Below are positions 34,801 to 44,900 of a stretch of 64,000 bases of DNA, piece after piece. Origin of the DNA: Linepithema humile (lineage: Eukaryota; Arthropoda; Insecta; Hymenoptera; Formicidae). The notes under the pieces were generated by a model. The model worked only from the letters and a program-made list of their open reading frames with translations, did not search any database and was not told where the DNA came from. Each line of letters begins with the position of its first letter. The first letter of the stretch is position 1. Location of the stretch: positions 14,694,001 to 14,758,000 of the forward strand of contig NC_090133.1 in assembly GCF_040581485.1 (NCBI RefSeq). The letters are read 5' to 3'. The translations under genes were made by a program, and so were the position numbers.

Positions 34801-35105
34801 CTGATATATCTTTATATATATATATATATATATATATTATATTAAAATAAAAAACTTGTCAAAGACACTTACCATTATATGTATTTTGTTGTTGTATTGT
34901 TTCAATATTGTTTCCTTTATTATGTACTTTGTAACGCATTAGTACAACTCGTGGCATTATATCTTGAAATGATAAAAATGCAAAAATAATTCAATGTTTT
35001 TACGTATTATATAAAACACAATGTAATGTCCGGAATATACTTACTTCCCAATGTGTTTTGTTCTTCTTTTGCTTTTAACACATTACGTTTCCTTAATGAA
35101 TACAT
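28847..35105 (-). CDS. Multi-exon zinc-finger / tyrosine-recombinase-like / Myb-like protein
   Basis: Joining exons at consensus-like borders gives one open frame of 1,134 codons. Exons (minus, 5' to 3'): 35105-35045, 34962-34873, 34753-34631, 34543-34454, 34223-34116, 33935-33884, 33813-33737, 33650-33543, 33368-33317, 33246-33170, 32913-32713, 32558-32424, 31264-29312, 29240-29175, 29058-28847. Phases agree throughout. The large exon holds zinc-finger-like pairs (CVFC..H..H near residue 473; CGNC..HH..C near 556) and a C-terminal core with RRRPGE (about 821), LRKH (about 949) and FMGHHEKIHKEVYR (about 970-982), which resembles the R..H..H..Y layout of tyrosine recombinases. The last exon has a Myb/SANT-like WTQEEKR..W pattern. 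This matches an animal family possibly derived from Crypton-type recombinases; that relation is inference. It may be a domesticated gene or an intron-bearing mobile element. Confidence 0.65.
31332..32356. repeat. Palindrome of about 1 kb inside an intron
   Basis: Two arms of about 500 bp, nearly perfect inverted copies, with a short centre near 31845 (between the two copies of TTTTTAATCATAGAGTTCTA). Each arm encodes the same 76-codon ORF by symmetry, which is a trivial consequence. It lies between the 135-nt exon and the large exon of the minus-strand gene. Ends read AATCAAAGAATAAAATAAAG and its complement. Confidence 0.9.
33170..33650 (-). repeat. Three-exon cassette, downstream copy
   Basis: Exons of 108, 52 and 77 nt with their introns are a tandem duplicate of 33737-34223 (period about 567 bp). 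The three exons sum to 237 nt, exactly 79 codons, so the duplication keeps frame. Both copies keep splice sites. Confidence 0.85.
33737..34223 (-). repeat. Three-exon cassette, upstream copy
   Basis: Exon lengths 108, 52 and 77 nt equal those of the downstream copy. The middle exon here uses a weaker donor (GTGCGT in place of GTAAGT). Sequence identity between cassettes is high, in introns as well. Confidence 0.85.
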
Positions 35106-35484
35106 TTTATACAGCTACCAAAAAAACTTACTTTATAGCAGAATGACGAATAACGCGCCAAGTTTTACTTATGTTAGCTACTATCATAGACATAGTAGTA
35201 TATAGAGCGTACCATGTGCCTGCCATAGATGTAGTAAGCATAGATTGTTCATCGACGTTCGCAGAGTGTCGAGATTTAAAAAAAGAGAAAAAATAAGCAG
35301 TTTTTTTTCTCTATCATACATAAGAAAAGCATTTATTGCGGCTTTACTATTCCCCACTCAGCTCTATTCTTTCCACTACATAATATACTTCTTCTAATCA
35401 AATTGAACAGAGATAGCAACTCTGCCGATTTTTCGTGCTCTCTTTCTAAACTGCTACGCTCGCCGTTCAGGCATAGAGATAGGG
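35106..35484. other. Upstream region of the recombinase-like gene
   Basis: No ORF of substance. This would hold the promoter of the minus-strand gene starting at 35105; no clear TATA box is seen. GC-richer sequence begins at about 35430. Confidence 0.4.
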
Positions 35485-37592
35485 AATCAAGATCTATAGA
35501 GAGAAGGTTACCTCAGGCAAACCGGTTGTGGGCGAGGGACGATGAAGTAAGGGGGGAGCTAGAAACAGCTTGTAGGCGAGGGGCGACGAAGGAAGGGGAG
35601 AGCATGATGATCTCATCGACGAACAGTAGCTGTCTCTCTTGCACGCTTTAGTGTTTTCTCTCTCGCTCCTTTAATATAGAAATGCTTTGAGTTTTTATCG
35701 AAAAAATACTTTTATTTTCTAATATTGATTTGTGATATTGATAGCACTGGAAATTGCGTAATAAAAATTGAAAAGTAAATTAGAAAGGCGCTATAAATTA
35801 CATATATTGCAAATTATAGCGCTAGATATTTAACGTTTATAATGTTAAATATCGCTGCAACAGATGCATTTGTGATACAAATTGCTTTGTACTCGTATTT
35901 AGACTGTAATATCAATAAAAATAAAATATAATTTGGGGATATACACAAAAAACATTATTTGTAAAGTAGTAAAATAAAAGAAAAAATAGTACATATTTAA
36001 AAATTATTTTAAAAATAATATTTACTGTTTATATGCATTATTTACAAAAAAAAATACTATAAAGAAATTTATTTTTTATATTTAATTGTGAAAACCTCAA
36101 AAATTGTCAAGAAATTCTAACTGAAATTCAAATGTAAGTACAATTCTAGGATAATATAAAAAGCATCATACACAAATTTATTATGATACAAACTTAAATA
36201 ATGAAATTGTAATATATGTTTCAACATTGCAAATGTGAATATTTATATGATAAAATTTACAAAGTGTTAACAATTTTCAAATATTTGCTAATAAAATATT
36301 ATTGAAATGTTTCTGTTGAAATCTTAAAATAATTCTTTAAAACAAATATGATGGGGTATATATTATGGATCATTAAATATGCGGCAACATTGTGATTACA
36401 AAATTTTATAAGTATCTATAATAAAAATTAAGTATAATAAATATAATAAGTATATAAGTATAATAATAAAATTTTTATAAGTATCTATAATAATAAAAAT
36501 TTATATATGTTGTATTAATCTGTTAATATAAAAAAATTATTAATTAATTTAACGCAAATAAATTTCTTTATATTAACAAATTAATACAACATATATGTAT
36601 TTTTATTATTATAGATACTTATAAAAATTTTATTATTATACTTATATACTTATTATATTTATTATACTTAATTTTTATTATAGATACTTATAAAATTTTA
36701 TAATCACAATGTTGCCGCATATTTAATGATCCCTAATTTAATGATCCCTAATATATACCCCATCATATTTGTTTTAAAGAATTATTTTAAGATTTTAACA
36801 GAAACATTTCAATAATATTTTATTAGCAAATATTTGAAAATTGTTAACACTTTGTAAATTTTATCATATAAATATTCACATTTGCAATGTTGAAACATAT
36901 ATTACAATTTCATTATTTAAGTTTGTATTATAATAAATTTGTGTATGATGCTTTTTATATTATCCTAGAATTGTACTTACATTTGAATTTCAGTTACAAT
37001 TTCTTGACAATTTTTGAGGTTTTCACAATTAAATATAAAAAATAAATTTCTTTATAGTATTTTTTTTGTAAATAATGCATATAAACAGTAAATATTATTT
37101 TTAAAATAATTTTTAAATATGTACTATTTTTTCTTTTATTTTACTACTTTACAAATAATGTTTTTTGTGTATATCCCCAAATTATATTTTATTTTTATTG
37201 ATATTACAGTCTAAATACGAATACAAAGCAATTTGTATCACAAATGCATCTGTTGCAGTGATATTTAACATTATAAACGTTAAATATCTAGCGCTATAAT
37301 TTGCAATATATGTAATTTATAGCGCCTTTCTAATTTACTTTTCAATTTTTATTACGCAATTTCTAGTGCTATCAATATTTTACAAAATAAAAGTATTTTT
37401 TCGATAAAAACTCAAAGCATTTCTATATTAAAGGAGCGAGAGAGAAAACACTAAAGCGTGCGAGAGAGACAGCTACTGTTCGTCGATGAGATCATCATTG
37501 CCCCTCTTGCCGCTCACCCCGCTCAGCATGTGCCCCTCTTGCCGCGCGTCCCTCTTTGCGCGTGAGGTAACCTTCTCTCTATAGATCTTGAT
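35485..37592. repeat. Large palindrome of about 2.1 kb
   Basis: The arms (about 35600-36533 and 36567-37490) are near-perfect inverted copies; outer blocks share AGATCTATAGAGAGAAGGTT. The centre is near 36550. Between the outer block and each arm lies a GC-rich stretch of 70-90 bp that differs between the two sides. The ORF at 35403-35651 lies in one such stretch and is not supported. Confidence 0.9.
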
Positions 37593-37746
37593 AGGGAATG
37601 AGTAGTCTATACTTACTACGTTTGCCAATAATATACACTATATATATTTGTTCATAGTTGGCGTGCGAAAGAGATGAAACATCTCAGTCTCTCATCTCTT
37701 TCTAATAGACAGAGAACAACTTTTTGTTAGAGAGAGAAAAAAGAAT
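37593..37746. other. Spacer between two palindromes
   Basis: AT-rich with GAGAGA-type runs; no gene. Confidence 0.4.
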
Positions 37747-38590
37747 AGCACAAAAATTCATAAATGATAAGATCAGGCCAAGTTCCAAAAAAGACACTCC
37801 AATATGTTTATATTTTAATAATAATCTGAATTTTTAATATATTACCAACATGAAAAGTAACTGATATATTGTTCAAGGTGCAAATTCAAAATAAACATAC
37901 ATAAAATATACATAAAATGTATAAATAAAACTGATCATAATTTGATTCTAGAAAGTAAGTGATATATTATTCTTAGTGCACATACAAAATTTTTTAAAAT
38001 TTAATTAAAATAACAAAATATTTATTAAAAAATACAAAAACACTTGGCGCTGCCAACGGGCTTCACCATCCCCCCTCCCCCTAGCGCAACCCCTTTACGC
38101 CATTTCCCCCTTTCCTCCCCTCCCCCCCCCCGTCAAGAGGCTCCACCACCCCTCCACCCCTTTACATCTTTACACCTATAGTATTATGAAACAACGAAAA
38201 TGAGTAATAATGTAATAATAGCATGATTAACTGACATCATGTAATTAATTGACATTATGTAAGTTAACATGTTGTTCGGTGTGGCAGCGCCAAGTGTTTT
38301 TGTATTTTTTAATAAATATTTTGTTATTTTAATTAAATTTTAAAAAATTTTGTATGTGCACTAAGAATAATATATCACTTACTTTCTAGAATCAAATTAT
38401 GATCAGTTTTATTTATACATTTTATGTATATTTTATGTATGTTTATTTTGAATTTGCACCTTGAACAATATATCAGTTACTTTTCATGTTGGTAATATAT
38501 TAAAAATTCAGATTATTATTAAAATATAAACATATTGGAGTGTCTTTTTTGGAACTTGGCCTGATCTTATCATTTATGAATTTTTGTGCT
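37747..38590. repeat. Palindrome of 844 bp with C-rich loop
   Basis: Arms 37747-38055 and 38282-38590 are almost identical inverted copies (ends AGCACAAAAATTCATAAATG). The 226-bp loop contains a C-rich stretch (about 38070-38160) unlike anything nearby. It borders the Helentron-like region. Confidence 0.9.
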
Positions 38591-38632
38591 ATATCACCTA
38601 CTTTTTTACATTTTGTGCACAGAATTCTATCC

Positions 38633-38870
38633 CAGATTTTTCTAATTGACCGCCTAGGGCAAGCCTGAATTCAACGCTATTGCAGCCGTAAACGCTATAA
38701 TTGCGAAAATAATTTTTGTTTGGGGCCCAAAAATAATTTTTTTAATTTGGCACCTAGGACAAGTCTAAACTCAGCGCTATGGCAGCCGATGTTTTAGTTC
38801 AGCGCCTACGGCAGCTTTTATGAAGCGCCAGAGCAGCCGATTAATTGTTATAATTTTCCGGATCTAAAAA
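38633..38870. repeat. Helentron-flanking subterminal repeat, 3' side
   Basis: Resembles 46338-46505 in the same orientation: CTAGGACAAG, CTCAGCGCTATGGCAGCCGA, GCGCCAGAGCAGCCGATTA and a final GGATCT-AAAAA. It contains the first part twice (ACCGCCTAGGGCAAG and GGCACCTAGGACAAG). Confidence 0.8.
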
Positions 38871-38948
38871 ATTCACGTAAATTTACTACAAAGAAATTCC
38901 GACACTTACATTCGAGGAAAGTGTCATTAAATGCAGTTATTTCCAAAA

Positions 38949-41900
38949 TCACTTAATCTGCTCCAAGAACAATATGTACGCCCCTTGTGCTCCTTTGGGC
39001 CAGTTTTTCTTAATGACTTTCATGTCATTAGAGCAATACCATTCTGATTTTTTTTCTGCTCTCAACATACACGTGTAGTGACCACGATTCATTTCTTCGC
39101 CTTCGTGAAATATAGCGCTTATTACCTTGTACTTTTTTTTATCTATCGTGATATTATTCGTCGGTACGGCGTTAATCCGATTGTTGATAATTTTTTTGCA
39201 AACACCGTTCACAAAAGTGTATAAATTGAGCTGTATCACTAAGATGGATAAAGTCGATTCGATTACGGTTTTCTTTTTCAGAACGGAACCTTTACATGCG
39301 TTACAACTGCCGTCTATCGTTTCCCATTTGGAAAATTCCGAATCAATCAAAGTTTGTAGCGTGACACCTCTTTTCCTTTTTAATGTCGATTGTATAGGTA
39401 ATATTAGCAAACAACTTTTTTCCAACGTAGTTACCGTGTAATTACATTTGGCATTTGAGCAACATGTTACGTGCTTCAATTCGTGTTCCAATATATCATT
39501 GATTTCAGAATACGTCGACATTAGAGCCATGAAAAATTGCGAAGCATCTTGTTGTATTCGTTCTTCGAAGCATTCTCCGACAGATCTTCTAACCGCTTGA
39601 ACGTTGCAATATTTACGCTCAGTATACGCGCATATAGCATCAGTCAATGCGTTCGATGCTTTATATTTTAGTATTTGTTGCCTGATACGCACGCAATGAA
39701 ATACACACTGCAATATTACATTAGCGTAACACGAAACATTATCGTCATTAAGAAGGCAGTATATTTTCCACGTAATTACACTTTTTGATTCCTCGCACCC
39801 ATGATTCTGTACATTATCAATGATACTAGGTATGGTCCATCGACGATCGTAAACTTTTATAGCCTTTTTCTTGGATAAATCGATTTGTGGCAGCTGAGAT
39901 TTGAACAAAGATCTTAGTCGATTATATTCCGAAATGGCTCCTGAGTGTGCTTGAACTGATGCCGGATTGAAGTTTATCAAATGTAGGCCTTCCAATGTAC
40001 TCACTCGAGACAAACCTACATAGGCTTGACCATCACTGAATACAGTCGTTCCCAGATCCATCATTGCATTTTTACACGTAACGCCTTGACTTTTGTGTAT
40101 AGTTATTCCATAACTGAGGGACAATGGAAATTGTTTGCGATGTACCACTATTTTGTGAAATATCTCGAATTTAATGTCTACTCTCGTTATTGCGAATTCT
40201 TTGTTATCCGAAGTAACTAATGTGACGGAATAAATATTTCCATCAGCAGCACGATTAACCGCAACTACATTGCCTATTGTTCCGTTGACAAGTCCCAGAG
40301 TTACGTCAATGTTTCGTCGAATCATCACTTTAGCACCAATTTTAATCATTATTACTCTTTCAATGCCTGCCGTTTCTGAAACTTTGTCATCTTTATCTTC
40401 CAAGGTTTTTTGCACTTTTTTTCTCATTGCTGGAGCACAGTCGACATCATCTTCTGCTATTAGTAGAATTTCCTCGCCGTCGATTTTATTAAGCATTGCC
40501 GTGTTCAAAACCTTGCACAAATAACACGTAGGTAATAAACATATTGTATCGGTCGGTAATTGATTCATATAAGTGTAAAGTTCATTCAATCTTTCGTCGC
40601 AACTATTTTCTTTGAAAATGATTTTTCTTGATTCAAGTACATTGATGTCAGAATCCGTTATGAGACCTATTCGTATTCTAGAAAGTATATCGCGATATCT
40701 GTTGTCGCCTCTTTGTCGCATATTTATCAAGAGTTCGTCGTAATCAAACAATCTCCACAAGTCAAATCCACCCATGGTACCTAAATACTTCTGAACATCT
40801 GATCGAGACATTTTAACGAACGGAGGATGTCCTTTTACAGGAGGAAGCTGCAACAAGTCTCCAAACAAGAGAATGTGTTTTCTACCAAAGAAACCATCAT
40901 TTGTATCTGTCGTATCAAAAATTTCACATAATCGTAGATTGATAAACATAAGTGTCACATTCGAAATCATGGATACTTCATCGATTATGAATAGTTCGAC
41001 ATTCTTCAATTTGTCTCTCAAAATTTTCAAGATTACGTCTGACAATTGCACGTACTTAGGCGTAGATTCATGAGTGACGGGTAGCTGAAACATTCTATGG
41101 ATTGTCAGGCCATCGATATTGAATGCTGCAATACCCGTGGGAGCAGATATCGCAGTCGTTTTTTTCAAATTTATTTTGATCCAATGTTTGATCGTTTCAA
41201 TAAGAAAACTTTTTCCTGTACCACCCTCACCGCTTACGTACAATCGTAGAATATGATTTTTATTTTGTAAAACTTGGCATACCCTGTCGAAGACTCTTTT
41301 CTGATCTTTGTTCAATTGCGACATCATTTGCGATAAATTAATCGGGGCGTCAATCTTACCAAAATCTTCCAGATTTTTCATCGCGTCGTCAGCTTGTACT
41401 GGATTGCAATCCAGTTCATCGTCATCAGATTTGTCTCCGTCTGCTATTTTTAAATCATTTTCACGCTTCTCGATCAATTCAGTAACATCCTCAAAAGCTT
41501 TCTGTATTTCTTCGAGCCTTTCGTGATATTTCATTGCCTTCGTCAATCCAGTCTCTGAATTCTTAAAGGCATCCGTGTAAGTTTCGTACGCACCTTTGAG
41601 TTCACTCGAATCTCTCCATGGTTTGAACAGAAGAAGCAGCGAGTAAAAGTACTTTTCGGGTTCAGTTTTTACATTGAATCGGTAATGGTTTATTAAACTA
41701 CCCTTTTTTCGTTTCTTTACAAATAAACGCGATACCAGTTCGTAATATTCGACCTCGTCACTTTTTGGCATCTGTTTTACAATGTCCCAGAATCTAGTAA
41801 AATCGTACAAATTCAATGATTCTAGTTCTTTAGGTCTGTTTGGATAATGATCATCGATGAGCGACGGACAATAGATATTCGTAGAATTTTTATCGAGAGC

Positions 41901-44900
41901 TGTAATTTCATTGAATGTTTTAACTTTTCTGTTTCTCACTTCATTGACGTCGATCCATTTGATAATGGTATCACAATCCGTACCATACAAGGGATGCCCT
42001 AATAGTGTATCCGCAGCTTCTAAAGCACCGCATTCTCTGTTATTCAAACGACGCATCGCAAAATTCCACAATTTCGATGCCAAAGGCTTATTGGAATCTA
42101 TCATTTCAAAGTCTATGTTACATTTTTCCGACTTTGTCGTGTATTTTGTTAAATACGAGTTTAAAAACTCTGATTTTTCTCCAACAAATTGTATGTCCAT
42201 ATTTCCCTCCCAAGCCAATTTGATAGCCGGATTATAATCATTAATAAACCTCTCCGACTTCTTGCGAGGAAGATCGTACAACCTGCTTCTACTGCGTAAA
42301 TTTTTTCTACCCACTATTGAAGTGACAACGTCTCTTAAAACGAAATTTGTCGTAACTGATCGCGGAAAATCAAACCGACACTTTCTGTAAATATTTGTTT
42401 CGGTTTTCTTTGTACGCATGCAATACGAGTTATGTTTATGATTCTGATCACTTGTAACCGTTTCGTACAATGTTGGCGAAACGTTTTTATCTGGAATTTC
42501 GCACGTCACGTATTTTTGAATAAACGAAACAACTTCTTCATCCGGCGATTTTCCTAGCACAGGAGCATCTCTTATCCAAATCAAGCAATGCATGTGCTGG
42601 ATACCTCTAGTTTGATATTCTAATCGCCAGAAGTAGTGGATTACTTCCCCTATTGGGTTATCAACTGAACGAATAAAATCAATCATGGCTTTGAATTTTA
42701 TGCACATGAATCTAGACGTGCTAACAGGGTCATATGCGATTAGTTCGTTAATGCTTAACTTCTCTTTATCGGGATTCATGTCTCGTAAATATTCACCCAA
42801 ATCGGACCATTTCCATTCACTAGGACTCAAAGTCAAAAACCACGTTGCTGGGCCGTAATGCAGAGTCATGCATTTCACATTATTGGATGGTTGTCGCCAA
42901 AATTGATCCGTATTTCTCAGTTTTCCGAAAATACTCATTAAATTCGATTCCAATTGTTCGTCTTTCAATTCGTTCAAGTATCTATCAGCAGTATATCTCT
43001 CTCGTGCGTTAGCAACCATCATCGTATAATATATACCGTTTTTCAATTGTCGGTTGTTAGTATCATGAAGAAGGAAAAACAAGTACTGCGGATTCAATCT
43101 GAATCTATTGTGTTTCGACATCAATCGCGTTCTGATGAATAAATATTCCGGTAATGCAAAATTTCTATCTTCTCGTTGTCCATTGATACCCTCTGGATAT
43201 AAATCGGGGAAACACATGACATCCAGATATTTATAACGATTATCCATTGGAACATCTTCGATTTTTAACATTTGATAAAGTTTGAGTGCAGATTCGTTAT
43301 CAATCCTTTTCACGCGCATTGGGTATATCGTATACTGATCATTAATACCCGAGTCTTTGGTAATTTGTGTCAGGAAAGCCTTACGTTTCAAAACGATTTG
43401 GTCATTATCTTTAATCTGCTGTACGGTGTCCTCAACCACCTCATCTATTTCGTCATTATTGCTCTCCTCGCCCCCATCATCGACGATCTGATATTCTGTT
43501 TCTTGCAACTTCTCATTTAATAAATCATCAGATGACGCTGGAAGACGAATTTCCGAATAGTGCGGATTATTTTCTTTTAACCATTGCAAAGCCTTAAACA
43601 CTTTATTAATATCCACCAAATTTTCCCAAACAACTTTTGATTTTTTAGGCATACCTCGAACGAGAATGTGCAACTCGTGTTTCAAATTTATAGGATTTTC
43701 CGGAGGACATATCTTATCCAATGTTTCTTGTAAAGGAAGTGGCAAATGAAATGTTCTACCTTTTACTTTACGGATCATTTGTCTGTGCGGCAAATGTTTG
43801 TTCGAAACAGCGCCCATTGTTTGCACTACTTGGAAGCTGCTCATTCTCTTGATTAACATTTTTTCGTAATCATTGAAATCCGACAAAACATCCGGTAATG
43901 GTTTTACGGCAAGATTATTCAAAACGCAAGTAGAAGGCAACATGCCTTTCCGTAATTTGCCCAAACAAAACTTACAAATTAATCCAGTATCGCTATTGTG
44001 TTCTGTTACGTAAGTCATCAAGTTTTTCCAAAAAGGTCCCTCTACTGGTTTTTTCAGCTTTTTTAGCTCAGAAACGTCACTATTCACACATAGTTTTTCG
44101 CAAGAGACACAAGGGAAACGTGGTGTATCCAACAATCTCTTTTTCATAACTGTAAACGCTTCGTAATTTTGCGACAAAATTTTTTCCTCGTCCAAACTAA
44201 CGGTCAAATTGTTTTTGTAAAATCTTGCTTTAACCTTTGCATCATTGGAAATTTCCAGCAATTTATCCATATTGACAAATCTCAAAGCTGAAAACAAATG
44301 ATGAAATTTTTTATAATTGCCTATCAATTTGTAGACATTTATTCGAATATTTCTCACGAGAGGAAAATGAGGCGATAAAGTGCTTATCGTTGCAATGTAT
44401 GATTCGCAAATATTTGGATTCGCATAACAGTCCGGAGGATGTCCCAATCTGCTACTCATATGTGAAACAGAACAATTTTTGAGCCGCGCCATGAATTTAG
44501 CATTCATTATCTTCTTTATAGTAGCTCCTTCAAACTCTTCCAACAATTTCACATACTTTTCCAAGGAAATATCACTTATGCGGCATCGTTTCTCGTCACA
44601 GTGCCATATTTTTGACTTTTTATCATTGTTATCCATTAACGGTAAAACATTTATCACTCCATGAGAAGAGGACTGTCCTATTATAAGTGGTTGCTCAAAC
44701 TTTTTCCTTTGCTCGTAAGCAGTTTCAAAAAAGTATGCTTCGGAAGACGAAGTATGTTTGGATGAGCCACAAAGAGCTCTAATTCGATCGCTTTTTGGAT
44801 ATTTCAAAGTCTTACATTCATTGAATCGCAATAGTGCGGTTTCAGCAGCATTTTTCAAATACAAAAACACTTTTCTTGCTGCATTGACGTACGATTTTTT

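Noticed and set aside
35403..35651. 82-codon plus-strand ORF
   Set aside because: It lies in a GC-rich stretch of the palindrome and has only composition-driven openness.
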